In this document: positions 29,327 to 38,892 of the stretch, in pieces | Layout of the letters: the number at the start of each line of letters is the position of its first letter | How positions within the stretch are numbered: position 1 is the first letter of the stretch | Assembly: GCA_022820725.1 (NCBI GenBank) | Contig: JAJEFA010000012.1 | Span: forward strand, 124,001 to 188,000 | Length of the DNA: 64,000 nucleotides | From: Candidatus Binatia bacterium | GTDB lineage: Bacteria > Desulfobacterota > Binatia > Bin18 | Reading direction: 5' to 3' | Translations under genes and position numbers: made by a program | Notes under the pieces: generated by a model | What the model saw: only the letters and a program-made list of their open reading frames with translations | Databases searched by the model: none | What the model was told of the DNA's origin: nothing

Positions 29327-32143
29327 TCAGGGAACGACTTTTTTGAGCAATTGGAGACTGACCTGAGGATCGTGGTACGGTCCGCTGACCTGAAACGGCA
29401 GCGCCGTGAGTCGGTCGGTGCTCTGGGCGAGTAGTTTGCCCGCTAACGGAACCTTCTCAACGACACTCGTAATACCGCGCAGCGGAACAACATCGGTCGC
29501 GATATCAAGCGTCTTCTGCCGCAAGTTCACTTGGCCTCGGGCGTCCAGGCGAACGGCCTCCCCGATGAGAGAAAGATTCTCTGTGGTGAGGTGTCCGTGT
29601 CTCATGACGACATCTCCAGCCAGCAAAGAAAAGGGAAGTCCTTCGCGGGGCAACTGCGGCAACGAGAAGCGGAGCAGGCTTTGCAGACTGATGGCGGTCC
29701 AGAGTCGAACAAGAATCGGGAGTTGCTGGGTAATCCCATCTTGGACTGAAAACGTCAATTCACCATCCCATTCCCCCGGGTCATCCCAGAACTCCCAATT
29801 GACAACCTCGACGTCGCCGCTGGCATCTAAGACGCCAGAGAGGGTATCGGTTGGCTGACCAAGAGCAGCAAAAAAATCTACCGTATCAACCTGACTCACT
29901 TGCGGTGCGAACGAGAGCGCGGACGAGTCAAGCCAAAACGTCCCTTCTCCTCGAATGTGGCCGGCTGAGATGCCGGCTTCTCTGAGGCGGAAATCAACCT
30001 GACGGTCATGCCGGTCAACAGAGACCCGGAACGGCGCCGCGCTAAACGTCTTATACCGCACGCGATCGCACTGGACATCGACACGCACCTTGTTCTGTTC
30101 TCCTGTCTCTTTCTTCGCCGGTTGAACGGCATCAGGGATTAAGATCGAGTCGAAATCCAGTTCATTACACTCTAGGCTGACGCGCAGTTCCAGGGGTTCA
30201 AGGCTCAGCAACTCACCCGAGCCCACCACACTCCCGCCGGGCAGGCTAGCCTGCTCGATGACAAATCGACCCTGCTGACCCTGCCAGGAGAATTGTCCAC
30301 GCGCGATATCGAGCGGTTCAAGAAACGACAACACGTCCACACGGGCCTGGCTCAGCGCAATTCTCCCCTCGGTCTCCAGGCTGTGACGTTGCGGACCAAA
30401 CCGGGCAACCAGCCTGCCGCTGAGCTGTCCAGACTGTAGGTCCACTACAGCCCCGTCAAGCAGCGCCACAAAATCCTGGACAGCCGCCTGTGGAAGGGAC
30501 AGGGCAACATGTCCCTGCTGTGAGGCAGTAAGGGGGTGTTCGATCGTTCCCTCCAGGAACCCGACCGAGGTTCCCATACGAAAGCGGATATCCTGGAGCC
30601 TCGCCTCCTCCGGCGTGAGATGCACGGCTCCATTCACCTCGGACAGGGTCAGCCCCCACTCGGGAAGGGTCATGCCGGACGAACGCCATTCCACCGTCGC
30701 GGCGTACGAGAGCTGAGTGCCCCTGTCAAGGGGAAGCTGTACACTCAGCCGCAGGTCAGCCTGTCCTGACGGCTGGTGCATTGCTGGCAGGAACGTTTCT
30801 CGTTTTTTTGGTGACACAAATGAGAGCAGAGGGTCCAGGTCATCGGCGAGGTCTATCTGTGCGGCGAGTCTGACTCCGAGCGTTGGTGACTCTTTTGAGA
30901 ACAGCGGTCCCCAGTCGGCGCTTAACTCTGTAAGCGCCGAGGCTTGTCCGTACGAGCCCTTCAGGTTCGAGGCGTGCAGTTGACCGTCCTGTAAACGAAG
31001 TTGTCCCGCTACCAGACGAACCGGAAGGTCGTTCTTCACGAACCGGCTCTCCACCTCTTCAAGCGTGGCGTTGAAGGTGAGTGAGGCAGGCCTTTCAACT
31101 AAGTTTTTGAGCAGTCCAGCAACCGGGGCGAACACTAACCATGAGGAAGCGTAAGGCGGATTATCCCAGTGCAGGTCCGTCAGGCCGATGTTACCACGCT
31201 CAATCGTCAGGTGTGAAAGACGGGCCTCTCGGACGCTTATTCGACCCGAGACGGTCGTGCTTGCATTCGCCCCTCCGGCATACTTCCCCGAGAAGTCTGC
31301 CCTCGCCACGGGCCAATCTGCCCCAAACCATGCACCCACCTCCTGGACGGCAACGTTCTGGAGGCGAATATCGCCTCGCCATTCTGCTGGAGACATGTTC
31401 GGTTTCGGCTCCCAGTATAGGGAGCGAGAACGGAGAGTCAGTTGTCCAACCTCTCCGTTCCTGCCCAAGTCCGCACTCAACTCTCCCCATACGCCACCTG
31501 TATCCCAAGCAACCCGCATCCGTACACGGGTGAAGACCACGGGAACTCCGGTAGATGTTTGCCGAAAGACAAGTGTTGCATCTTCCAAGACAAGCTGGTG
31601 GACCAACAGTTGTGGAGAAAACCAGAGATTGGTGTCAGACGGAGTGTCCTCAGCCTCGGCTTCTTGGGCAAACGGATTCGCCTGGCGAGAGAACAGGCGC
31701 GCAACCGGAGCGGTCGATTCGGCCTTCGATGTCGGTTGCGTGAGCTGGACACTCGGCTTCAAGAAAAAGATATGACGAAAGAGCAGTTGCCCCCGTAAGA
31801 GCGCTTTGAGATCAAGCACGAGATCAATACGTTCGGCAGTCATAAAAGGATCGGTGCCGTCGCCCGCCTGCATACTGACCGTATTGAATTGCACCCCTAC
31901 CCCCTGCCGAAAGGAGAGCGTACTCGATGCAATCTCCACTTCTGCGCGTAAGAACCGTTCCAGTTCTTGCTCAAGGAAGGCTATATAGCGCTGTTCGGAT
32001 AAGAACCAGCCAGCGAGGAAGAGGCTCGCCAGGATTCCACTCAATACAAAGACGACCAGACCCAGCACCAGTCGCCGGAGTCCCCTGGGATAGCGCAATA
32101 GCCGGGGTCGCTGTTCTTCCGTCTCCGTCTCAGGTTGGGCCAT
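29327..32143 (-). CDS. AsmA/YhdP-like envelope protein
   Basis: About 938 residues. An N-terminal membrane anchor (about residues 23-48) is followed by ILASLFLAGWFLSEQRYIAFLEQ and a very long, beta-rich periplasmic part. The C-terminal block with GHLTTENLSLIGEAVRLDARGQVNLRQKTLDI belongs to AsmA-like proteins. These are bridge-like lipid transfer or outer-membrane biogenesis factors held in the inner membrane. The ATG at 32143 lies 7 bases after the stop of the alpha/beta hydrolase gene. The frame is open upstream to 32341, inside that gene, but without a signal. The family assignment rests on architecture and C-terminal motifs. Confidence 0.78.
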   Translation of the reverse strand: MAQPETETEEQRPRLLRYPRGLRRLVLGLVVFVLSGILASLFLAGWFLSEQRYIAFLEQELERFLRAEVEIASSTLSFRQGVGVQFNTVSMQAGDGTDPFMTAERIDLVLDLKALLRGQLLFRHIFFLKPSVQLTQPTSKAESTAPVARLFSRQANPFAQEAEAEDTPSDTNLWFSPQLLVHQLVLEDATLVFRQTSTGVPVVFTRVRMRVAWDTGGVWGELSADLGRNGEVGQLTLRSRSLYWEPKPNMSPAEWRGDIRLQNVAVQEVGAWFGADWPVARADFSGKYAGGANASTTVSGRISVREARLSHLTIERGNIGLTDLHWDNPPYASSWLVFAPVAGLLKNLVERPASLTFNATLEEVESRFVKNDLPVRLVAGQLRLQDGQLHASNLKGSYGQASALTELSADWGPLFSKESPTLGVRLAAQIDLADDLDPLLSFVSPKKRETFLPAMHQPSGQADLRLSVQLPLDRGTQLSYAATVEWRSSGMTLPEWGLTLSEVNGAVHLTPEEARLQDIRFRMGTSVGFLEGTIEHPLTASQQGHVALSLPQAAVQDFVALLDGAVVDLQSGQLSGRLVARFGPQRHSLETEGRIALSQARVDVLSFLEPLDIARGQFSWQGQQGRFVIEQASLPGGSVVGSGELLSLEPLELRVSLECNELDFDSILIPDAVQPAKKETGEQNKVRVDVQCDRVRYKTFSAAPFRVSVDRHDRQVDFRLREAGISAGHIRGEGTFWLDSSALSFAPQVSQVDTVDFFAALGQPTDTLSGVLDASGDVEVVNWEFWDDPGEWDGELTFSVQDGITQQLPILVRLWTAISLQSLLRFSLPQLPREGLPFSLLAGDVVMRHGHLTTENLSLIGEAVRLDARGQVNLRQKTLDIATDVVPLRGITSVVEKVPLAGKLLAQSTDRLTALPFQVSGPYHDPQVSLQLLKKVVP

Positions 32144-32150
32144 GTCTACG

Positions 32151-32999
32151 TCATTCAGTCGTACCAGTAGAGGGTTCATTAGCGACGAAGTCGTAAATAG
32201 TTTGGAAATACCGTTGCCCAGCGACCCGGTACAGGCCGACATGCTCTCCACCTGGGATTTCATAAAACTGCTTGGGTGGAGGAGCCAGTTCATACAAGTC
32301 GCGACCCTGCTGAAAGGGCACAAGCCCATCCCGGGTGCCATGAATAACGAGCAGTGGAACGGCGAGCTTTGGAATAAGGCTGGCTGAGTTGAGGTCGTCT
32401 TTCACTAAGAAGGATAGGGGTCGGAGGAGAAGCAGGGCTTGTCCCATCGCGTGCAGGGAGTAAAACGGGGCTTCCAGAACCATGCGTGCTGGGCGCACCT
32501 CCAGTGCGGGGTCAACCGCAAGGGCAATCGCGACCGCACAGCCCAAAGATTCGCCAAAAAAGACGAGCCGCTTTCCCTTTCTCCAGCCCCGTTCCTGAAT
32601 GAGTCGGAGAGCGGCCCGGCCATCGGACATGATGCCTGGAATCGACGGACGACCATGACTCAGGCCATAGCCCTGGTAGTCAAACAGGACGTGGCTACCG
32701 CCAACATGCGTGTGCATCAAATAGACGTGCTCTAATCGATTCTGAATATTGCCGCCATTCCCGTGAAACCAGATAAAGAGGATATCTCCCGGGCCGGGGA
32801 TATACCAGCCGTGCAAGAGCGTTCCATTCTCTCCTCCAAAGCGGATGTCCTCGTAGGCAAGCTCATAAACTGCTGGCGTTACGTCCACAGTCGAGCTGGG
32901 ATGGAAAAGGAAAAAGTTCTTCAGCCACTCAGCTGGAGCGACAAGGGTCGAGGCAAAAAAAGCACTCCAGCCAAGAACGATCTGCGTCATGCTTGTCAC
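32151..32999 (-). CDS. Alpha/beta hydrolase, membrane-anchored type
   Basis: 282 residues. The N-terminus has one hydrophobic segment (MTQIVLGWSAFFASTLVAPA), probably an anchor or signal. The triad is readable: nucleophile Ser in FFGESLGCAVA, Asp in HGTRDGLVPFQQ and His in GGEHVGLYRV. An oxyanion region IWFHGNGGNIQNRLEH is present. It resembles the BEM46-like serine hydrolases. The gene starts at GTG 32999 or ATG 32990. It is directly upstream of the AsmA-like gene with 7 bases between, so they are probably one unit. The substrate is unknown. Confidence 0.8.
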   Translation of the reverse strand: MTSMTQIVLGWSAFFASTLVAPAEWLKNFFLFHPSSTVDVTPAVYELAYEDIRFGGENGTLLHGWYIPGPGDILFIWFHGNGGNIQNRLEHVYLMHTHVGGSHVLFDYQGYGLSHGRPSIPGIMSDGRAALRLIQERGWRKGKRLVFFGESLGCAVAIALAVDPALEVRPARMVLEAPFYSLHAMGQALLLLRPLSFLVKDDLNSASLIPKLAVPLLVIHGTRDGLVPFQQGRDLYELAPPPKQFYEIPGGEHVGLYRVAGQRYFQTIYDFVANEPSTGTTE

Positions 33000-33050
33000 T
33001 GTATAGTTGCTCTACTCGCGAGGGCTGGAGAGGTGGAGTACGAGTTGTTC

Positions 33051-33521
33051 CTATGGTTTCTCGTTCTGGTGAGCCGGTCGTTTCTCCTTTTGATATAAAC
33101 CACTCCGCCCTTCTAACAAATCACGTTGAGCAAGCTCTTCTTCTGAACTGGTCTGCCCACTCACAAAGCGATAACTCGCCTGCACGAACTCGTCGATCTT
33201 TTCTTCGTCCGTCAATGTCTCTGCACTGAGAGCCAGATATTCCCGCATCACAAACTCCCCACCACCAGGATGAAAAAGGTCTCCAGCCCGACAGGCACTC
33301 GCGGAAACCAACTGCACGGCTGGGAGTTTCAAGGCCAAATCTTCACCCAGGAGAAAAGAAAAGGGATTACCGTTAGCGTAGTAGCACAGGCCACCAAACA
33401 TACGGCGATGCGTGACCCCCGTCAGGCCCAGACGGGCAATTGCCTCATCCAAAGTCAACCGATGACGCGGAGGCGGACGCTTTGCCTTTTGTTTTGCTAT
33501 CTTTTGCGCCACGACGATCAA
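33051..33521 (-). CDS. TfoX N-terminal domain protein
   Basis: 156 residues. The block RRMFGGLCYYANGNPFSFLLGEDLALKL is the TfoX N-terminal domain. The remainder (LSAETLTDEEKIDEFVQASY) is a helical tail. TfoX/Sxy proteins activate competence genes in gammaproteobacteria, but stand-alone N-terminal domains are widespread and of unknown role. The N-terminus is very basic (KIAKQKAKRPPPRHR). It lies 51 bases upstream of the hydrolase gene in the same direction. No competence genes are near. Confidence 0.72.
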   Translation of the reverse strand: MIVVAQKIAKQKAKRPPPRHRLTLDEAIARLGLTGVTHRRMFGGLCYYANGNPFSFLLGEDLALKLPAVQLVSASACRAGDLFHPGGGEFVMREYLALSAETLTDEEKIDEFVQASYRFVSGQTSSEEELAQRDLLEGRSGLYQKEKRPAHQNEKP

Positions 33522-33561
33522 GTATAGAGGGGAAGATAGAATGAATATCTACGTATGCTGC

Positions 33562-34038
33562 CTACAAGAGTTCCTGTGGCCTCTCCCCTTCCATAACGCC
33601 CCCAGGGGCGGCGACCAGCCCCAATCCAACCAGGACCCAGAGCAGGACAATGCCGCACACAATTCCTATAGCAATCGCGCTCCAGTACGACGCCAGCTCA
33701 CCGCCCTGTTGGATATGCAGGGCGATAGCCCGTCCCTGTAGTCGCGTCGTCAGGAAATACATTACAAACACTTGGAGACCAACCAGTAGCGCCTCAAGCA
33801 TGCGTTGCTCTTGCGGGATCAATCTACTGAGGAGCAACGAGCCGACCGTCAGCATCCCCGTCCAGAGGAAAACATCCCGAACGGCACGGGGTTGAGACAG
33901 TCTCCGGCAGTTCATTGACAGCAGAACACCGCCAGCAAGGGGAGAACCGAGGAAGGTTGCCAAGACAACGGCCCACACAGAATAGAGAGGCTCCTCCAGG
34001 TTATTCGTTCTGTGGCTCGGTAGATCAGTCGGCGGCAT
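33562..34038 (-). CDS. Integral membrane protein of unknown function
   Basis: About 158 residues from the ATG at 34038 (GGAGAGGGCT before it; a GTG at 34050 is alternative). It has about four membrane helices: VWAVVLATFLGSPLAGGVLL, VFLWTGMLTVGSLLLSRLI, LLVGLQVFVMYFLTTRLQ and SAIAIGIVCGIVLLWVLVGL. There are no recognised motifs and few charged residues in the helices. The context is a leftward group with the TfoX-like and hydrolase genes. I do not recognise the family. Confidence 0.6.
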   Translation of the reverse strand: MPPTDLPSHRTNNLEEPLYSVWAVVLATFLGSPLAGGVLLSMNCRRLSQPRAVRDVFLWTGMLTVGSLLLSRLIPQEQRMLEALLVGLQVFVMYFLTTRLQGRAIALHIQQGGELASYWSAIAIGIVCGIVLLWVLVGLGLVAAPGGVMEGERPQELL

Positions 34039-34050
34039 AGCCCTCTCCAC

Positions 34051-34365
34051 AAAAGGTATTCATCGGCCACGGTCAGCACACGAAGGTGCTCTGAGGCTAC
34101 CCTTTGCTCCAAGACAATTCAACTGAGCATGACACCGATAGCGCGTGTGCGTATTTGCTTCGTCACCACGGGCTATGCCACACTCAAGGTATGCCGTCCA
34201 GGAGGCCAACGTATGGCAAAAGGCATCGTTATCATCATTTGGAGTTTTGGGGCCCTTGCCTGGCCGTAGGTGGGACTTGGGCGAGGATTTGACCAGAGAT
34301 ATCACCATAGGAAAGCGTCCAGCCAAGCCATTGCAGACCGTCCGGACACTTCCACCCGAAGTCAA
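34051..34365. other. 315-base gap with no clear gene except one very short ORF
   Basis: Between the unknown membrane protein gene and the solute-binding protein gene, both leftward, no reading frame shows codon use or similarity I would trust. The only notable thing is an 18-codon plus-strand ORF with a perfect ribosome binding site. The region should carry the promoter for the membrane protein gene and the 3' end of the solute-binding protein transcript; I could not find a convincing terminator. Confidence 0.5.
34213..34269 (+). CDS. Possible 18-residue hydrophobic peptide
   Basis: ATG at 34213, preceded at 7 bases by AGGAGG (34200-34205), encodes MAKGIVIIIWSFGALAWP and then TAG. The hydrophobic pattern could be a small membrane peptide or a remnant of a larger membrane protein. 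There is no gene close behind on the plus strand that it could regulate; it is antisense to the leftward group around it. This is a pattern observation only, and the ribosome binding site could be chance. Confidence 0.25.
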   Translation: MAKGIVIIIWSFGALAWP

Positions 34366-35235
34366 CTATTCAAAGGATTCATCGCACGCAGCGATGGTTT
34401 CAGGATCGGTAGCAAGTTGATCTTCCCACTCGCGGGTCTGGAACCAATAGTGGCTGCGCTGTTCGAGCCAGCCGCTCGCCTTGTTGGCCTCGATCCAGGT
34501 ATTGAAGAAATTCAAGGTATCCAGATCGCCTTTCCGCACGGCTATCGCTCCCACTTCCGAGGCGAACGGCTCCTCGAAGGGCAGGCTCAGGGTCTCCGGG
34601 TTGGCCTCAACCCACGTAGTCCGAGTCGTCGCGAACGCGGCCGCAGCATGGGCGTCACCGGCGACGACTGCATCGCGGACAGCGTTGTCGGTATCAAAGA
34701 GCAGGAGCATGGCATCAGGAAAAACACTCTCGACAAAATCTATTGACGAGGCTCCCCGACGGGTCGCAATCGTGACATCGGAACTGTTAAAATCTGCCAG
34801 CGTTTCCAGGTCTGCGGTTTGCTCCGTATTCGCCACCAGGTAGACCCCGCTGGAGTTGTACGTTGACGTGAAATTGACCCTGAGATTGCGATGCGGAAGG
34901 GTCGTCATCCCACTGATAATGACGTCAAACTGCTCAGCGATCAGTTCCGAGATGATGTAGGTCCAGTTCGTCGGGACAAATTCGATTCCAACCCCCATGT
35001 CCGCAGCCACTTTTTTCGCGACATCGATCTCGAAGCCGATCAACTCACCGTCTGCATTGCAGGCCGACCAGGGCTCGAACAGACCCAGCCCGACTCTTAG
35101 CGTCCCACGATCCTGGACCTCCTCAATGACGCTGTCAAAAGCCCACCACGGGAAAAACTCGGCCATCGCGCGAGAGCTGAAACCGCCAATTAGGGCAACA
35201 ACGACCAGACCACACAATACGTGCTTTGTTCGCAT
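34366..35235 (-). CDS. Polar amino acid-type ABC transporter substrate-binding protein
   Basis: 289 residues. The signal peptide (MRTKHVLCGLVVVALIGGFS then SRAMA) leads to a family 3 periplasmic binding protein: RVGLGLFEPWSACNADGELIGFEIDVAKKVAADMG, DVIISGMTTLPHRNLRVNFT and IATRRGASSID. Such proteins capture amino acids or related ligands for an ABC importer. No permease or ATPase gene is adjacent, so this one is an orphan. AAAGGAGGTGTCCG is upstream of the ATG. The ligand cannot be inferred. Confidence 0.85.
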   Translation of the reverse strand: MRTKHVLCGLVVVALIGGFSSRAMAEFFPWWAFDSVIEEVQDRGTLRVGLGLFEPWSACNADGELIGFEIDVAKKVAADMGVGIEFVPTNWTYIISELIAEQFDVIISGMTTLPHRNLRVNFTSTYNSSGVYLVANTEQTADLETLADFNSSDVTIATRRGASSIDFVESVFPDAMLLLFDTDNAVRDAVVAGDAHAAAAFATTRTTWVEANPETLSLPFEEPFASEVGAIAVRKGDLDTLNFFNTWIEANKASGWLEQRSHYWFQTREWEDQLATDPETIAACDESFE

Positions 35236-35482
35236 CGGACACCTCCTTTAAAGATTCGCTCCTCCCAGCACCTAGCACACGTGACGTGATTTTCACAATC
35301 TGAATGTATGCGTTATCTGTATCTGCCGCTCTGCAAGGCTTGGCCGGGACATTTTCAGGTTATCGACCGACTGTCTCAGGTGAGGTCTGGTCGAAGGCAG
35401 AGAACAGCGCTAGTATTGGTCCATACTCGCTGCGACGTTCGCAAACCGGCCCGCCGTGGCCAAACGAAAAAGGGGGTGCAGT

Positions 35483-36679
35483 GTGAGTGCGCTGGATCAT
35501 ATTCGAATACTCGATTTAACCCAATTTGAGGCCGGTCCTTCGTGTACTGAAATTTTGGCCTTTCTTGGTGCGGACGTGGTGAAGGTCGAGCCGCCCAAAG
35601 GAGGGGATCAAGGTCGGTATCTTATTACCGATAAACCGGGACTCGATTCGCCCTACTTTCTCTTATTGAACGCCAGCAAAAAAAGTATCAGCATCAATCT
35701 CAAAAGCGAAAAGGGGATGAGCCTCTTTAAGCAACTCGTGCCACATTTTGACGTCCTGGTCGAGAATTACGGCCCAGGCGCCATCGCCAATCTGGGTCTG
35801 GGATATGACGTTGTCTCGGCCATCAATCCGCGGATTGTCTATGCCCAGGTCAAAGGGTTTGGGACCTACGGCCCCTATTCTGGATTCAAGAGCTTTGACA
35901 TGATTGCGCAGGCCACCGGCGGAGCCATGAGTGTCACCGGCACTCAGGACACGCCACCGCTGCGTCCTGGCCCGACCATAGGCGATACCGGAACCGGGAT
36001 CCACTGTGCCGTGGGCATTCTCTCAGCTCTGCTCCAGCGCGAGAAAACCGGTACCGGTCAGCGGGTCGAAGTGGCCATGCAGGATGCGGTAGTGAATCTG
36101 ACCCGCATTGGCATGATGAGTCATTATTACGGCAGCGTCCCTGCACAACGCTCGGGCAATCGGCTCGCGGCCATGGCCCCAACCGATCTCTATCCATGCG
36201 CACCGGGCGGTCCCAACGACTATGCCTACATCATTAACACTACCTCGGCGATGTGGGAGGGCACCCTGACAACCATCGGACGCACGGACCTCATCAACGA
36301 TCCACGTTTTTGCGACCAGAAGAGTCGCAATAAACACTTTGACGAAGTGTTTACCATTATCGCGGACTGGACCAAACAGCGCGACAAATTTGCGGTTATG
36401 GAGGCCTTTGGCAAGGCGGGTGTGCCGTGTGGAGCCGTGCTCGACAGCGGCGATATCCTCGCCAACGAACACCTCAAAGAGCGCGGCATGATCACAACGG
36501 TTGAGCATCCAACGCGTGGGTGTTTCACTATGCCGGGCTGCGCGGTCCAGATGTCAGATTCTCCGGCCGAGGTTCATCCCGCGCCGCTCTTGGGGCAGCA
36601 CAATGCGGATATTTTCGGCTCCCTGCTGGGTCTGACCGAAGGCGATTTGGCGGGACTCAAGGACGACGGCATTATCTAA
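35483..36679 (+). CDS. CaiB/BaiF family CoA-transferase
   Basis: About 398 residues. LDHIRILDLTQFEAGPSCTEILAFLGADVVKVEPPKGGD is the type III CoA-transferase N-terminus, with the catalytic Asp region in QATGGAMSVTG and EVAMQDAVVN (Asp in the MQDA motif). These enzymes move CoA between carboxylic acids; they include formyl-CoA and carnitine CoA transferases. The acceptor is unknown. I prefer the GTG at 35483, which sits behind AAAAAGGGGGTGCA. An ATG at 35456 is an in-frame alternative. The membrane Fe-S oxidoreductase follows after 84 bases. Confidence 0.88.
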   Translation: MSALDHIRILDLTQFEAGPSCTEILAFLGADVVKVEPPKGGDQGRYLITDKPGLDSPYFLLLNASKKSISINLKSEKGMSLFKQLVPHFDVLVENYGPGAIANLGLGYDVVSAINPRIVYAQVKGFGTYGPYSGFKSFDMIAQATGGAMSVTGTQDTPPLRPGPTIGDTGTGIHCAVGILSALLQREKTGTGQRVEVAMQDAVVNLTRIGMMSHYYGSVPAQRSGNRLAAMAPTDLYPCAPGGPNDYAYIINTTSAMWEGTLTTIGRTDLINDPRFCDQKSRNKHFDEVFTIIADWTKQRDKFAVMEAFGKAGVPCGAVLDSGDILANEHLKERGMITTVEHPTRGCFTMPGCAVQMSDSPAEVHPAPLLGQHNADIFGSLLGLTEGDLAGLKDDGII

Positions 36680-36763
36680 TCGGTGACCCCGTTCCTCAAG
36701 AGAGGTACCCTTGCGGCTCCGTCTCAAAGCTGACACAAAAAAGAGCCGTATAGGAGGACAGGC

Positions 36764-38881
36764 ATGGAAGAGGTCACCAGAGAAATTTTGTGGAATATCT
36801 CACTGACGGGCAAGGTCGTGATGTATGTCCTCCTGCTCACGACCTTCTTTGGTGCGCCGCTCTATCTCGCCTACGCATGGTGGAGTCGGATTAAACACGG
36901 GTCTGCCACGACGCGGATTGATAATATTCCGGAGCGGACCAAACTGTTTCTCCTCGAGGCCTTTGGGCAGGGGAACGTCGTACAGGAAAAGCCGGGCGGC
37001 CTTTACCATCTGACGCTGTTTGTCGCTTTCTTTGGTCTGTTCATTGGGACTGGGTTGGTCACCCTTGAGCATGACACACCCATGCACTTCTATTTTGGCG
37101 CTTTCTACAAAGTCTATAAATTTGTCCTCGATACCTGTGGGGTGTTGCTCATTGCTGCCTGCGGACTGTTTCTGTATCGCCGCTACGTCCAGCAGCCGGC
37201 GGCCCACGCCGGTCCGGCTCAAGAAAAAATGATTGATAATTTCGAGAACCGCGTCGGCTATGGCCTGCCGTTAGTGCTCATCCTGCTCATTGGCGTGACC
37301 GGCCTCATGCTTGAGGGGGTACGTATTCATACCAACCCCGCGAGTCATCCGGGCTGGGCCTATGCCGGGCTGGCGTTTGCCGGTGTTTTTGCCTTGGCCG
37401 ATGCAGGAGAAGGTACGCATCAAATCGTGTGGTGGGTGCACCTGCTCATTATCACCGCATTTTTCGGCCTGATTCCGTTTACCAAAATGCGGCATATATT
37501 CCTGGCGCCGGTCAATATCTTCTTCAGCAATCTGAAACCACGCGGCCGTCTGGAGCCGATTACCGACTTTGAAACTGCGGAGACCTTCGGCGTCTCGCAG
37601 GTGGAAGAGTATAGCTGGAAGCAACTGCTCGACATGGCGTCCTGCCTCGAATGCGGACGCTGTACGCTCAACTGTCCCACGGTCAATACAGATAAGCCGC
37701 TGAACCCCAAAAAGCTGGTCATGGTTCAACGTGAGCATCTCATCCAAAAGACGCCCTTTCTCCTGCAGCTTGCCGCGGTCAAGGCGCAAAACGCGCAAAA
37801 CGGCGAGCAGGTGGAACTGCCGGTCTGGGAGGGGGCGGATATGATTACCGAGGTGGCGACCGAAGATGTCATCTGGGGCTGTACGACGTGTGGGTGGTGT
37901 GAGGAAGGCTGTCCGGTCAATATCGAGCATATTCAGCGGATTGTGGACATGCGACGCTACGACGTCATGATGGAAGCGCGATTTCCGCAGGAAGTCGTCA
38001 ACGTCTTCAAAGGCTTGGAAACCAATTCCAACCCGTGGAATCTGGGATTTGACAAACGTGCGGATTGGGCGGCCGGTCTGGGCGTGAAGACCCTGGCCGA
38101 AGACCCTGAAGTCGATGTGCTGTATTGGGTTGGCTGCGCCGGTTCGTTTGATGAACGCAACCAAAAAGTCTCCACCGCCATGGTCAACATCTTACAGAAG
38201 GCCGGCGTGCGCTTTGCCATTCTGGGTAAAGAGGAAGGCTGTACGGGTGATCCGGCGCGGCGTTTGGGCAACGAATATCTCTACAGCATACTGGCTGAGC
38301 AAAACGTCCAAACCCTGAATGGCTATAACGTCAAGGAAGTGATTACCCAGTGTCCGCACTGCTTCCACACGATTGCCAACGAATATCCGGACCTGGGCGG
38401 GAACTACAAAGTCTACCACAGCTCGGAGTATATCGAGGAGTTGGTCAAGCGAGACAAGATCAGCCCACGTGTCCTGAATGAGCAGAACACCACCTTCCAC
38501 GACCCCTGCTATTTGAGTCGTCACAATGGTCGCTACGCGCCGCCCCGGGAGGCGTTGCGGGCCATTCCGGGTATTAAGCTCAATGATGTCGAGCAGTCGA
38601 AAAACCGCACCTTCTGTTGCGGTGCCGGCGGCGGCTCGGTCTGGAAAGAAGAGACGCAAGGGTCACGTATTAACTACACCCGCGTGGACCAACTCATGAA
38701 AGCCGAGCCCGAGACCATTGCCGTTGGCTGCCCTTACTGCATGATCATGATGGACGACGCTGTCAAGGGAAAGGACCTTGACGAGAAAGTTCAGGTCAAA
38801 GACCTCGTTGAACTCGTCTCCGAATCACTCAACGACGAGGAAGAGACCGCACGTGTGGAAGAGGCGGAAACAACCCATTAA
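36764..38881 (+). CDS. Membrane-bound Fe-S oxidoreductase, EMO/HdrDE-like
   Basis: 705 residues. The N-terminal about 240 residues form a NarI-like membrane domain with about six helices. Two 4Fe-4S motifs follow, CLECGRCTLNCP and CTTCGWCEEGCP, then two CCG domains with FHDPCYLSRHNGRY and RTFCCGAGGG. This is the architecture of electron-transfer-flavoprotein:quinone oxidoreductases of the EMO type and HdrDE-like proteins, passing electrons between ETF or another donor and the quinone pool. No etfAB genes are in the window. GGAGGACAGGC precedes the start. The CoA-transferase upstream suggests a role in fatty or organic acid oxidation, which is inference. Confidence 0.87.
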   Translation: MEEVTREILWNISLTGKVVMYVLLLTTFFGAPLYLAYAWWSRIKHGSATTRIDNIPERTKLFLLEAFGQGNVVQEKPGGLYHLTLFVAFFGLFIGTGLVTLEHDTPMHFYFGAFYKVYKFVLDTCGVLLIAACGLFLYRRYVQQPAAHAGPAQEKMIDNFENRVGYGLPLVLILLIGVTGLMLEGVRIHTNPASHPGWAYAGLAFAGVFALADAGEGTHQIVWWVHLLIITAFFGLIPFTKMRHIFLAPVNIFFSNLKPRGRLEPITDFETAETFGVSQVEEYSWKQLLDMASCLECGRCTLNCPTVNTDKPLNPKKLVMVQREHLIQKTPFLLQLAAVKAQNAQNGEQVELPVWEGADMITEVATEDVIWGCTTCGWCEEGCPVNIEHIQRIVDMRRYDVMMEARFPQEVVNVFKGLETNSNPWNLGFDKRADWAAGLGVKTLAEDPEVDVLYWVGCAGSFDERNQKVSTAMVNILQKAGVRFAILGKEEGCTGDPARRLGNEYLYSILAEQNVQTLNGYNVKEVITQCPHCFHTIANEYPDLGGNYKVYHSSEYIEELVKRDKISPRVLNEQNTTFHDPCYLSRHNGRYAPPREALRAIPGIKLNDVEQSKNRTFCCGAGGGSVWKEETQGSRINYTRVDQLMKAEPETIAVGCPYCMIMMDDAVKGKDLDEKVQVKDLVELVSESLNDEEETARVEEAETTH

Positions 38882-38892
38882 ACTATCCGGCA

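Noticed and set aside
34060..34365. Minus-strand open frame of 101 codons in the gap before the solute-binding protein
   Set aside because: No ribosome binding site, no motif and odd composition; the frame appears to be chance.
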